Shown here: positions 8,884 to 17,994 of the stretch, piece after piece | Layout of the letters: each line of letters opens with the position of its first letter | Position numbering within the stretch: position 1 is the first letter of the stretch | Assembly (NCBI GenBank): GCA_040506895.1 | Contig: JBEVVY010000001.1 | Coordinates: 992,001-1,056,000 of the forward strand | Direction of reading: 5' to 3' | From: Sedimenticola_A sp040506895 | Lineage (GTDB): Bacteria; Pseudomonadota; Gammaproteobacteria; Chromatiales; Chromatiaceae | Length of the DNA: 64,000 nt | Notes under the pieces: model-generated | Databases searched by the model: none | The model's input: the letters and a program-made list of their open reading frames with translations, nothing else | Told to the model about the DNA's origin: nothing | Position numbers and translations under genes: made by a program

Positions 8884-9153
8884 AGTATTACTGGTTCCAA
8901 TGTGTTGCGCTCACCTGGAGGCGCAACAGATTAACCGAACGCCTGACACAATCCTGTTGCGGTTATTTGTGCCTTGCCAGCAGTGGACCGACAACAAACG
9001 CCACTCGCTTAGCTTCCTGTCCACCGGGCATTATCATGCTGCCAGGAATTTTCGTATTTGCTGACTATAATTGGATAGATTGGAAAGAGAGCTTCTGAAA
9101 CCCTTTTGTGAGCTCTTATAAGAACGTGAAAGCACATGGAGAAGTCATAGCGC

Positions 9154-10743
9154 ATGGCAGATATCGATATCTTTCCCTGGGATGACAATTTCAACACCGG
9201 TCTCCCCAAAATAGATGAACAGCATCGGCAACTGGTTCACCTGCTGAACAAGCTGGCAAGCCAGTTCGCCTTCCATTCCGGTCACATCGAACTGAAAGGG
9301 ATCTTTGACGAGTTACTGGATTACACGGTCTATCACTTTGAAACCGAAGAGCAGATCTGGAAAGAGTACCTGCCTGGAGACGTCAAGGAGACCCAGCACC
9401 ACAATACTCACCAGGAGTTCATCAAAACACTTCACGAGTTGATCGCAGAGCAGAAGGACAAATCTGTCCATGAAGTGGCAGAGGACACCCTCGATTTCCT
9501 CGTGCGCTGGCTGGCATCCCATATACTGGAATCCGACCGTTACATGGCTTACCTGGTGATCGGGCTGAAGGACGGCCTGTCGATGGACGAGGCCAAGGCA
9601 CATGCGGGTGAACAGATGAGCGGTTTCACCCGCAAGATGATCGACATCATCCTCTCCATCTACGGATCACTCTCCAGCAACACCTTGAGACTGATGCGGG
9701 AGTTATCCCGGCAGAAAGAACTCGAAGAGTCGGTCAGTCTGAGCAACGACGCCCTGCGAGTCAGCAATGAGCGGCTGGAAGAGGCACAGCGCCTTGGAAA
9801 CATCGGCAACTGGGAGTTCAACCTGAAAGAGGATGACCTCTACTGGTCCAGCCAGATCTACCGCATCTTCGGAATCGACCAGGAGAAATTCGGCGCCTCG
9901 TATGATGCATTTCTGGACGCCATTCACCCGGATGATCGCGAGAAGGTGGACGAAGCCTACGGCTATTCAGTCGAGACCGGTCTACCCTATGACATCGTCC
10001 ATCGCATCATCCGCAAGGACGACGGCGAGGTGCGATACGTCCACGAGATCTCAAACGAGATACGGGATGACCAGGGCGAGGCGGTCCGCTCCATCGGTAC
10101 GGTGCAGGATGTAACGGACAGGGTTCTGGCCGAGCAGTCACAGATGGAGCATGAGCAGAAACTGCTCAGCTCCCTGCGCCAGACGGTTCAGGCCATAGCC
10201 CTCACGGTGGAGAAGCGGGACCCCTACACCGCGGGACATCAACGCCGCGTAGCCGAACTGGCCGTCGCCATTGCAGGGCGAATGGGACTGGGGCAGGAAG
10301 AGATCGAGGGAATTGGCCTGGGCGCCATGATTCACGATCTCGGTAAAATCTCCCTACCGACAGAAATTCTCACCCGCCCCGGGAAACTGAGCAAGGTCGA
10401 ATTCGCGGTCATCAAGACCCACTCTGAAGCGGGTTACGAGATCCTGAAAGATGTCGAGTTTCCCTGGCCGGTGGCAACCATGATCCATCAGCACCATGAG
10501 CGCATGGATGGCAGCGGCTATCCCCTGGGACTCAGGGGTGAGGAGATCTGCATCGAGGCCCGCATTCTGGCGATTGCCGATGTCGTGGAAGCGATGATGT
10601 CACATCGGCCATACCGTCCTGAACTTGGCCTCGATAAAGCACTGGAAGAGATCAGGAAGAATCGCGGAACGCTATACGACGAACAGGCAGTCGAGAGCTG
10701 CCTTGAACTGTTCGCAGAGGGTTTCACATTATCTCCGCCGTGA
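9154..10743 (+). CDS. Hemerythrin-PAS-HD-GYP c-di-GMP phosphodiesterase
   Basis: A 529-residue cytosolic signalling protein. Residues 1-135 are a bacteriohemerythrin domain with all seven expected di-iron ligands: His24, His61, Glu65, His82, His86, His123, Asp128. A PAS domain (about 205-325; HPDDREKV and IGTVQDVTDR) follows after a helical linker. The C-terminal HD-GYP domain (about 340-525) has HDLGK and HHERMDGSGYP, the marks of an active c-di-GMP phosphodiesterase. The di-iron site probably senses oxygen or redox state and sets c-di-GMP breakdown; that link is inference. No transmembrane segment is seen. Confidence 0.93.
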   Translation: MADIDIFPWDDNFNTGLPKIDEQHRQLVHLLNKLASQFAFHSGHIELKGIFDELLDYTVYHFETEEQIWKEYLPGDVKETQHHNTHQEFIKTLHELIAEQKDKSVHEVAEDTLDFLVRWLASHILESDRYMAYLVIGLKDGLSMDEAKAHAGEQMSGFTRKMIDIILSIYGSLSSNTLRLMRELSRQKELEESVSLSNDALRVSNERLEEAQRLGNIGNWEFNLKEDDLYWSSQIYRIFGIDQEKFGASYDAFLDAIHPDDREKVDEAYGYSVETGLPYDIVHRIIRKDDGEVRYVHEISNEIRDDQGEAVRSIGTVQDVTDRVLAEQSQMEHEQKLLSSLRQTVQAIALTVEKRDPYTAGHQRRVAELAVAIAGRMGLGQEEIEGIGLGAMIHDLGKISLPTEILTRPGKLSKVEFAVIKTHSEAGYEILKDVEFPWPVATMIHQHHERMDGSGYPLGLRGEEICIEARILAIADVVEAMMSHRPYRPELGLDKALEEIRKNRGTLYDEQAVESCLELFAEGFTLSPP

Positions 10744-10753
10744 TGACACCGTC

Positions 10754-11332
10754 TCATTTCCAGAACGATGAGATGGCTGCAACCCCGGCAGCACCTGCGC
10801 TCTTGGCATCATCCAGGTCCGAGGTCGACATACCGCCAAGGGCGTAGACCGGCTGCCCGATCCCGGCAGTCATCTCTCGGAAGCCCTGCCACCCTATACC
10901 TGGCACACCGGGATGACTCGATGTCTCCTTGACCGGAGAGAGCAGTAGGATATCCGCCCCCAACCGCCTGGCCATTGCAAGATCCTCAACCGTATGACAG
11001 GAGACCGAGAGCAGCTTGCCCTCTTCCACCGGGCGATGCTCGTACGCCTGCAGGGTATGGCTGGTGAGATGGAGGCCACCCGCATCCGATCGTTTGAAGG
11101 TATCGGCGTCAGTCGCCAGCAGAAGTGTCGTGTTATAGCGATCACAGATCTCCTGGGCGATCTCAGCAAGCGCGAGGTATTCATCCGCATCACTGATCTG
11201 CTTGCAGCGAAGCTGCACAATCCTGTTACCCTGCTGCAGGGCATGCTCCAGCTTCCCGGCGAACTCCCGGTTATCGGCAAACTTGCCGGTGATCATGTAG
11301 CAGTCTGGAAACGAAGCCTCTATCCCGCTCAT
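10754..11332 (-). CDS. Stand-alone thiamine-phosphate-synthase-like (ThiE/TenI) protein
   Basis: A 192-residue TIM-barrel protein. The ATG at 11332 is preceded by GGAGG, so I preferred it over the longer frame to 11359. It shows IVQLRCK, LLLATDAD, GLHLTSH, GADILLLSPVKET-SHPGVPGIGW and VYALGGM, the pattern of the ThiE-like domain usually fused C-terminal to a Nudix (MutT-type) hydrolase in gammaproteobacteria. Here no Nudix half is encoded nearby. Whether it makes thiamine phosphate or acts in repair of thiamine-like compounds is unknown. Its stop is 10 bases from the convergent hemerythrin gene. Confidence 0.75.
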   Translation of the reverse strand: MSGIEASFPDCYMITGKFADNREFAGKLEHALQQGNRIVQLRCKQISDADEYLALAEIAQEICDRYNTTLLLATDADTFKRSDAGGLHLTSHTLQAYEHRPVEEGKLLSVSCHTVEDLAMARRLGADILLLSPVKETSSHPGVPGIGWQGFREMTAGIGQPVYALGGMSTSDLDDAKSAGAAGVAAISSFWK

Positions 11333-11368
11333 AGTGAACCTCCAGGTATTCATATCCATTGGATATCT

Positions 11369-11651
11369 ATTAACCCGGCAATCAAATAGGTTGAGTTCAG
11401 CCGCAGCGCGCTTGGCGACAACAAGGCATCAAAACGCCGCTGCAGCTCTCCTGCAGCAAGTTTTGATAACACAGTCTGTCGCCAAGCACGCTGCGGCCTA
11501 CCTGTATAAAATCTATATGTTAGGTGCTTCAAACATGTCCTTGCTCTGCGTTATGGCTCTTGCCAATGGAGCAACCATTACCTTCGAGCCACGCCTTGAT
11601 CAAGAACATGTTTGAAGCACTGAACTCAACCTATTTGGTTACCGGGTTAAT
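11369..11651. mobile_element. MITE-like element with 32-base terminal inverted repeats and two internal palindromes
   Basis: The terminal arms 11369-11400 and 11620-11651 (core AAATAGGTTGAGTTCAG / CTGAACTCAACCTATTT) are inverted copies differing at only two positions. Inside are two further imperfect palindromes: 11401-11497 (arms CCGCAGCG-GCTTGGCGACA) and 11523-11620 (arms GTGCTTCAAACATGT). No transposase gene is present. The 283-base unit resembles a non-autonomous element or large structured repeat. Together with the REP-like repeat downstream it explains the non-coding gap 11333-11824. Confidence 0.65.
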
Positions 11652-11715
11652 AAAACAACTACTCAGGTCAGAGCAGCACTCTGGGCATGCCAAAATCTCG
11701 ATTGATAAACTGCCT

Positions 11716-11789
11716 CGTCATTCTGGCGAATGCCAGAATCCAGATCAATATCAGGTGGCATATAGATTCCGGTATTCACCGGAATGACG
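11716..11789. repeat. REP-like palindromic repeat, copy 2
   Basis: The unit runs from CGTCATTCTGGCGAATGCCAGAATCC-type sequence to ATTCACCGGAATGACG. It has the same architecture as copies at 8813-8883 and 33830-33918: two small GC-rich hairpins within an inverted repeat. Confidence 0.78.
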
Positions 11790-11824
11790 GCCGAGACACT
11801 GCACTCTATAGAGAAAAACGGAGA

Positions 11825-14800
11825 TTATCCCTTCAACAGCTTCTCGAACTCGTCTGCAGGAACCGGCGGACTGTAGAGAAACCCCTGGCCCTCGGTACAG
11901 TTGAGCGCATAGAGAAACCTGGCCTGATCCTCCTCCTCGATACCCTCAGCCGTAACCTTAAGTCCCAGGTTGTGCCCGAGCGCGATCACCGCGGTTGCGA
12001 TAGCCCTGTTGTCCGGATCGTTGAGGATATTGGTGACAAAGGTACGATCGATCTTGAGCCTGTCTATGGGCAGCTGCTTGAGATAGGCGAGGGATAAATA
12101 ACCGGTGCCGAAATCGTCGATTGCCAGGCTGACGCCCATGGCCCTCAGCTCTTTCAGGAGTTCGATGGTATTCTCCGCCTGCTGCATGATGAAGGTCTCG
12201 GTGATCTCCAGTTCCAGTGCCGAGGGATCCAGGCCTGTCTCCTCAAGCACCGCTTTCACGGTTTCCAGCAGATCGCTTCTCAGCATCTGCGGACCAGCAA
12301 CGTTGACGGCGACCTGCTGTTCCAGCAGCCCCAGCCTCTTCCAGCGGGCTGCCTTGGCACAGGCTTCACGCAGTACCCAGTGGCCTATGGGGATGATCAG
12401 GCCGCTTCTTTCAATGATCGGAATGAACTTGTCAGGCATCACCATGCCCTGTTCAGGGTGATGCCAGCGTATCAGCGCTTCTGCGCCGACGATCTTTCCC
12501 TGTTTTGGAGAGAACTTCGGCTGGTAGTAGAGCTCGAACTGGTTCTGATCAAGAGCGGTTTTCAGGCTGCTCTCCATCTGGACACGCTCAACTGCGGCCC
12601 AGGTCATCTCGCTGGTGTAGAAACAGAAGATATTACGCCCCCGCTCCTTGGCCCGGTAGAGGGCAGCATCGGCATTGCGAACCAGCATATTGGCGTCTGT
12701 CCCGTTTTCCGGGTAGAGGCTGACTCCCATGCTGACACTGAGCTGAAGTGTCTGCTCGCCAGTCACGTAGGGTCTGTCGAAACTGGACATGATCTTTTCG
12801 ATGACATGGAGAATAGACTGATCATCCGCCACGCTCTCCAACAGCACCGCGAATTCGTCCCCTCCCAGCCTGGCGACGGTATCGTCCTCCCGGGTCACCG
12901 ATTTTATTCTTGCCCCGATCTCCACCAGCACCTCGTCACCCGAGGGATACCCGAGGCCATCGTTGATGTTCTTGAAGTTGTCCAGGTCGAGTATCAGTAC
13001 CGCCAGGCGGTGTCCAACCCGCCGTGCATGCTCCAGGGCATGACTGCAACGCTCGGTGAAGAGCAGCCGGTTGGGCAGGCCGGTGAGCACATCGTAGTGG
13101 GCCAGGTGCTTGATATGCTCTTCGGTGAGCTTCTGCTTGGATATATCACTGAACGAGGCGACGTAATGCTCCACCTCGCCGCTCATATTCCTGATGGCCG
13201 TAATATTCAGCCAGGCAGGAAACACCTCGCCGTTCTTCCTGCGGTTCCATATCTCCGACTGCCAGCAACCTTCAGCCGCAAGGCTGGCCCACATACTCTC
13301 GTAAAAGGATTGATCATGGCGGTCGGAACGGATAAGACGGGGGGTATTGCCCACGGCCTCCTCGGCCGAGTAGCCGGTGATTTCCGTGTAGGCCCTGTTC
13401 ACCTTGAGGATCACCCCGTCGGGGTCGGTAATGGTAATCGCCTCGGAACCACCCTCGAATACACTGGCAGCGAGCAGCAACTCCGACTCGGTCTTCTTAT
13501 CCTCTGTAATGTCTCTCGCTATCCCCTCGACCGCAATCACCTGGCCGTGTTCGTCGAATACCGGCGACTCGCTCACCTCCAGCCATCGGGTTCCGTCTGT
13601 CTTGTGATGAACCTCGACCTCGTAGGGTTCCTGCCGGTACCCCTGGATGCACAGCTCGGTATGGAGAACCACACTCTCATTGACAGGATTGTCTGTCAGG
13701 ACCTCCTGGTAATGGATCAGGTATTCGCTGATGGAGTATCCCAGGATATCGGTTACCGAGGGGCTGACATATTTGAACTTTCCGTCGATATCGTGGCTGT
13801 AGAAGAAGTAGTTGTCGTGAAGGTTCTCGATCAGCCTGCGGAACTTGTCCTCGCTATGTTTCAAGGCATGGGTGGCCTTGCGCTCGGCGGTGATATCACG
13901 GGCATAGACCGCCAGTCGATCCACTTCACCGTGATCATCGAACAGTGGGTAGAGGCGGTTGTCATAGAACCGACCGGCCCGCTCATCCTCGAAACTGACA
14001 GGCTCGCCCGTGCGTATCACCTCGTCGAAACGTTCGCGTCGTGTTTTTGCAACTTCAGAGGGGAAGAATTCAAAAACCGAGCTGCCGATCAACTCGTCCA
14101 TCCGCTTGCCGAAGCGTTCAGCCAGGCTTGCATTGGCACGCAACAGCGTCCCGTCGACCGCGATCAGGAGCATCACATCGGAGGGCGCATTGAGTATGGC
14201 GTGGGCCTCGAACTCTCTCTGGCGCAGGGCCTGCACCGTCATATTCTGCTGGATCGCACCACCGAGAATACTGGCTGCAATCCGCAATGCCTCCACCTCT
14301 GGCTCACACCAGGCGTGCTCCTTGCAGCACTGGTCAAACCCGATAAACCCCCATAGCCTGCCATGAAGAAGTACCGGTGAGAGCACTATTGAAACGGTGT
14401 TGGATGCATCGAAGAATGCACGCATACCTGCTGAACACTCTTCCGCCAACGCCTCGATCACCTCGCCCTGCTTCAACCGTTGCTCCCAACCCTCAAGATC
14501 GAACAACTGCCAGGAGAGACTGGAATCACCCTCTTCCCCATGGAATGAAGTGACACCGGGGGCGTCCCACTCGTATTTCAGGCTGGCCTGGGAGAGGCCG
14601 TCATCGCCAGTATGATTCTCATAGAGGAACACCCGGCTCACTTCGGCAGCCTCACCAAGCGCCCCCAGCACAGAACCGATCTCCTGTTCCCAATCCGCGG
14701 TACGAAGAAACCGTTCTGCCGCCTTGCTGATCGATTTCAAAACGGCATGGCTGCGCCTGATGGACTCCTCGGCCTCTTTCCATTGTGAAATGTCCCTCAG

Positions 14801-15799
14801 CGTGGTGAATACCGCGGGCTGATCTTCATACCGGGTGAGATGCGAGTTGACCAGGGCATGGAATGTGGAGCCGTCTCTTTTATAAAGTTCGACCTCCCAA
14901 TCCTTGACTGAACCCTGCGCTCTCATTGTGGAGACCAGGGACTCACGTTGTTCAGGATAGACATAGAGCTCACCCACCTTCCGGTTGCTGAGCTCCTCCA
15001 CGGAGTCGAAGCCAAAAATCTCGGCCATGTGGGGGTTGCACGCCTTGACGCACCCCTCCATGTCGGCAATGCCGATACCGACAGGGGCGGTTTCGAACAG
15101 GAAACGGTAGTTTTCCTTGGAGTGCAGCAGCTCCTGCTCCTGCTGTTTGCGGCTGGTGATGTCCTGGATCGCTCCGACCACCCCCTTTGGTCTGCCGACA
15201 GCATCCTTCCATGTGGAGAGCCATACACCGAGGTCCCTGGCACCACCATACCCGTCCCTCCTGTGCTCAGCAGAAATCTCGATGGGAATTTCCAGGTAAT
15301 CGCTCCGCTCTTCCTGCAGATGGGCGTCGAGCAGTGTTTTGAAGGGCCCCTGCTCATCCTCGGGTATCGCTGCGAATAAACTGTCCAAATCGGGGAAAGC
15401 GGAGGGAAAATCGATTTCGTAGCCGCCCCCTGAGTCCATGGGCCACTGCAGCTGGCCTGTTATGAGGTCATACTCCCAGATGGCCAGCTTGGAGGCGTGG
15501 GTTGCGAGCCGCAGTCGCTTCTCGCTGGTAACCACTTCATGGATCAGTTCACGCGCCTTGAGGTCATATCTGTCACGATCAACATCACCGTGGCGGGTTC
15601 CCACACCTTCGGCCAGCCAGAGACGATCGACTCCCAGGTGGTCGGCAAGGCGCGCGACATAACGCGAAGAGACCTTTCCCTGCTTGATCCAGTTGTACGG
15701 GGTCTGGCGCGAGACACCCACCTCCTCCGCCAACTGGCTGAGGGTCAACTGGCGCTCTTTCAGAAGCATCAGAAAGCGATATTCGAAGCCGGATCCCAC
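11825..15799 (-). CDS. HTH-PAS-GAF-PAS-GGDEF-EAL bifunctional c-di-GMP protein
   Basis: A 1324-residue protein. Residues 10-62 form an XRE/Cro-type helix-turn-helix (LSQLAEEVGVSRQTPYNWIKQG). PAS domains follow at about 95-215 and 225-345, a GAF domain at about 365-520, and three more PAS domains at about 525-650, 655-780 and 785-900. A GGDEF domain (RLGGDEFAVLLE) is at about 905-1070 and an EAL domain (GAEALIRWHHPEQG, DDFGTGY) at about 1075-1324. Both catalytic signatures are intact, so it may synthesise and degrade c-di-GMP. No membrane segment is seen. A DNA-binding domain on such a protein is unusual. Boundaries are approximate. A 23-base palindrome lies about 130 bases upstream and is a possible target. 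Confidence 0.93.
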   Translation of the reverse strand: MGSGFEYRFLMLLKERQLTLSQLAEEVGVSRQTPYNWIKQGKVSSRYVARLADHLGVDRLWLAEGVGTRHGDVDRDRYDLKARELIHEVVTSEKRLRLATHASKLAIWEYDLITGQLQWPMDSGGGYEIDFPSAFPDLDSLFAAIPEDEQGPFKTLLDAHLQEERSDYLEIPIEISAEHRRDGYGGARDLGVWLSTWKDAVGRPKGVVGAIQDITSRKQQEQELLHSKENYRFLFETAPVGIGIADMEGCVKACNPHMAEIFGFDSVEELSNRKVGELYVYPEQRESLVSTMRAQGSVKDWEVELYKRDGSTFHALVNSHLTRYEDQPAVFTTLRDISQWKEAEESIRRSHAVLKSISKAAERFLRTADWEQEIGSVLGALGEAAEVSRVFLYENHTGDDGLSQASLKYEWDAPGVTSFHGEEGDSSLSWQLFDLEGWEQRLKQGEVIEALAEECSAGMRAFFDASNTVSIVLSPVLLHGRLWGFIGFDQCCKEHAWCEPEVEALRIAASILGGAIQQNMTVQALRQREFEAHAILNAPSDVMLLIAVDGTLLRANASLAERFGKRMDELIGSSVFEFFPSEVAKTRRERFDEVIRTGEPVSFEDERAGRFYDNRLYPLFDDHGEVDRLAVYARDITAERKATHALKHSEDKFRRLIENLHDNYFFYSHDIDGKFKYVSPSVTDILGYSISEYLIHYQEVLTDNPVNESVVLHTELCIQGYRQEPYEVEVHHKTDGTRWLEVSESPVFDEHGQVIAVEGIARDITEDKKTESELLLAASVFEGGSEAITITDPDGVILKVNRAYTEITGYSAEEAVGNTPRLIRSDRHDQSFYESMWASLAAEGCWQSEIWNRRKNGEVFPAWLNITAIRNMSGEVEHYVASFSDISKQKLTEEHIKHLAHYDVLTGLPNRLLFTERCSHALEHARRVGHRLAVLILDLDNFKNINDGLGYPSGDEVLVEIGARIKSVTREDDTVARLGGDEFAVLLESVADDQSILHVIEKIMSSFDRPYVTGEQTLQLSVSMGVSLYPENGTDANMLVRNADAALYRAKERGRNIFCFYTSEMTWAAVERVQMESSLKTALDQNQFELYYQPKFSPKQGKIVGAEALIRWHHPEQGMVMPDKFIPIIERSGLIIPIGHWVLREACAKAARWKRLGLLEQQVAVNVAGPQMLRSDLLETVKAVLEETGLDPSALELEITETFIMQQAENTIELLKELRAMGVSLAIDDFGTGYLSLAYLKQLPIDRLKIDRTFVTNILNDPDNRAIATAVIALGHNLGLKVTAEGIEEEDQARFLYALNCTEGQGFLYSPPVPADEFEKLLKG

Positions 15800-15915
15800 A
15801 AAACTCCTCCTGGCGGGTGACTACTCACCGCCTGAATCTCCCATTCGACCAATCAGGGAAACCTGTTTACCAGGTATGTAATCTTATTTTTTATTATGAA
15901 TTAATGGGTTACTAC

Positions 15916-15952
15916 TTGACCCACCACAATCTGTCTAATTTAATTGGACAGA
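15916..15952 (+). promoter_or_regulatory. Sigma-70-type promoter with an operator-like palindrome over its -10
   Basis: TTGACC at 15916-15921 and TTTAAT at 15939-15944 are separated by 17 bases (matches of 5/6 each). The near-perfect 23-base palindrome TCTGTC-TAATTTAATTG-GACAGA (15930-15952) is centred on the -10. It is oriented toward the vWA-sigma-anti-sigma genes starting at 16148, giving a leader of about 195 bases. Nothing else is seen in the AT-rich gap 15800-16147. The regulator is unknown; the HTH protein encoded divergently is the obvious candidate. Confidence 0.55.
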
Positions 15953-16147
15953 TGCAAAATTATTTATACATGACTGTAGATAATAGCCACATGAACAGGC
16001 AAGTACAGGCTCTTTCGTTCCTAAACTGATATTTCGCAGGGATTTTTTGGAAATCGTGTCTGACGTTAACCCCATCTGGGGCGTCTCACCGTATTAGTGG
16101 ATAAGGACCCCCAAAGGGCCCATCCACCCAACCAGGAGGAAGATCTG

Positions 16148-17845
16148 ATGAAACCCCTACTGACCCTTATCTGGATGCTGATCACCCTGACGCTGGTCGC
16201 CTGCAGCCAGGCGGTGAACCAGCCAGAACCGACACCTCTCCCACCCCAGGCGACCGTTGGGAAAAAGGAGGTCGAAAGTTCTATCCAGGAAGAGAAACAC
16301 GCCATACCCGGTCCCGTTTCAGCGGATGTCACAGGCATGACCGCATCCAGGCCGGCCATGGCGCTGAAGCAGCGTAACGCCTTCACGACCCATATCCCCG
16401 GCAGGTTGCCAAGTGACCCCCTCGACCGGGAGCGCTACGCGCACTATGACGAAAACCCGGTAAAGCGGGTCGCCGAGACGCCTGTCTCCACCTTCAGCAT
16501 CGACGTGGATACCGGCTCCTACGCCAACCTTCGCCGCATCCTCAACGAGGGCCGCCTGCCACCCAGGGACGCCGTCAGGGTGGAGGAGTTGATCAACTAC
16601 TTCTCCTACCACGATCCCTCACCCGGCGATGACACAACCCCCTTCCGCGTCACCACCGAGATGGGCCCCAACCCCTGGAACAGCAAAACCCGACTGCTGC
16701 GCATCGGCATCAAGGCGTGGGAACCCGAACAGATGGAGCTGCCACCCGCAAACCTGGTATTTCTGCTGGATGTTTCGGGCTCCATGAACTCGGCTGACAA
16801 ACTGCCGCTCCTGAAACGCTCCATGCGGTTGCTGACCCGCCACCTGGACCAAGAGGACCGGGTCTCCATCGTGGTCTATGCTGGGGCCTCCGGCGTGGTA
16901 CTGGAACCCACCCCTGGTGATCAGTCGGCAAAGATCGAGCAGGCCCTGTCACGGTTGCAGGCCGGTGGCTCAACCAACGGCGGCGCGGGTATCCGCCTTG
17001 CCTACCTGAAGGCAAAAGAGGCTTATATCGATGGCGGCATCAACCGGGTCATTCTCGCCACCGACGGTGATTTCAACGTGGGTACCGTGAACCACCACAC
17101 CCTTATCGACCTGATCGAAGAGAAGCGTAGCGAGGGAATAGCCCTCACCACCCTGGGTTTCGGCAGCGGAAACTACAACGACCGGTTGATGGAACAGCTG
17201 GCAGACCACGGTAACGGCAATTACGGCTATATCGATACCCTGATGGAGGCACAGAAGATCCTGGTGGATGAGCTTGGCGCAACACTTCACACGGTGGCAA
17301 AGGATGTAAAAATCCAGATCGAGTTCAATCCTTCCCGGGTCTCCGAATACCGCCTGGTCGGTTATGAAAACCGGGTACTGGCCCGCGAGGACTTCAACAA
17401 CGACAAGGTGGATGCCGGTGAAATTGGCGCCGGCCACTCGATCACCGCCCTCTACGAGATCACCCTGAAGGAGAGCGGAGGCGAACGGATTCCCCCCCTG
17501 CGTTACACCGACAACTCCACCACGCCAGGTAAACTGGGCAACGAACTGGCGCACCTGCGACTGCGCTATAAACAGCCAGACCGGGAGAAGAGCACTTTGA
17601 TCGAAACCCCCATTCTGGCCAGCAGGATGCAGTCCACGCTTGCAGACACCTCCGATGATTTCCGCTTCACTGCCGCGGTGGCCGCATTCGGTCAGCAGCT
17701 GCGGGGAGGTAAATACCTGGAGGATCTCGACTACACGGAGATCGCACAGCTGGCGGGCAATGCCAGGGGAACGGACACCTCCGGTTATCGAAGTGACCTG
17801 CTCAAACTGGTCAGGCTTGCGGAAAGCCTCCAGGGCCAGAGATGA
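16148..17845 (+). CDS. vWA-domain lipoprotein (YfbK-like)
   Basis: A 565-residue lipoprotein. The ATG at 16148 follows AGGAGGAAGATCTG. The N terminus is a lipoprotein signal with lipobox LVAC (Cys about residue 18), then a low-complexity linker. A vWA N-terminal region (STFSIDVDTGSYANLRR) follows, then the vWA domain with MIDAS DVSGS, a Thr in GGSTNGG and ATDGD, and a C-terminal DUF3520-type region ending in a helical tail. Such proteins bind divalent metal and a partner at the envelope. It precedes an ECF sigma factor and a putative anti-sigma factor, so a joint envelope-response role is likely but inferred. Confidence 0.88.
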   Translation: MKPLLTLIWMLITLTLVACSQAVNQPEPTPLPPQATVGKKEVESSIQEEKHAIPGPVSADVTGMTASRPAMALKQRNAFTTHIPGRLPSDPLDRERYAHYDENPVKRVAETPVSTFSIDVDTGSYANLRRILNEGRLPPRDAVRVEELINYFSYHDPSPGDDTTPFRVTTEMGPNPWNSKTRLLRIGIKAWEPEQMELPPANLVFLLDVSGSMNSADKLPLLKRSMRLLTRHLDQEDRVSIVVYAGASGVVLEPTPGDQSAKIEQALSRLQAGGSTNGGAGIRLAYLKAKEAYIDGGINRVILATDGDFNVGTVNHHTLIDLIEEKRSEGIALTTLGFGSGNYNDRLMEQLADHGNGNYGYIDTLMEAQKILVDELGATLHTVAKDVKIQIEFNPSRVSEYRLVGYENRVLAREDFNNDKVDAGEIGAGHSITALYEITLKESGGERIPPLRYTDNSTTPGKLGNELAHLRLRYKQPDREKSTLIETPILASRMQSTLADTSDDFRFTAAVAAFGQQLRGGKYLEDLDYTEIAQLAGNARGTDTSGYRSDLLKLVRLAESLQGQR

Positions 17846-17859
17846 CAGGCCGGCAGAGG

Positions 17860-17985
17860 CTCCACGTCGCCACCAATGGGACGTGGAGTCTGTCGCCCTC
17901 GACTGATGCACGACAACACCTTTTGTAACCGTTGGGTTATATTCTTGATCAGGGACTGTTAACACCAATGGTGTGTAACCGCTGG
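17860..17985 (+). promoter_or_regulatory. Hairpin and direct repeat between the vWA and sigma-factor genes
   Basis: A nine-base-pair hairpin (CTCCACGTC at 17860-17868 with GACGTGGAG at 17880-17888) has no T-tract after it. Downstream, TGTAACCGTTGG (17924-17935) is repeated with one change as TGTAACCGCTGG (17974-17985) just before the sigma start. TGTAACC-like sequences occur in some ECF -35 elements, so these may be promoter or operator sites; this is inference. Confidence 0.35.
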
Positions 17986-17994
17986 ACGGAATCG

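Noticed and set aside
9066..9071. TATAAT before the hemerythrin gene as a full promoter
   Set aside because: No acceptable -35 lies 16-18 bases upstream, so I mention it only within the repeat entry.
12380..14356. Plus-strand open frame of 658 codons
   Set aside because: It is antisense to the HTH-PAS-GGDEF-EAL gene, whose domains are unmistakable; no domain or ribosome site supports the plus frame.
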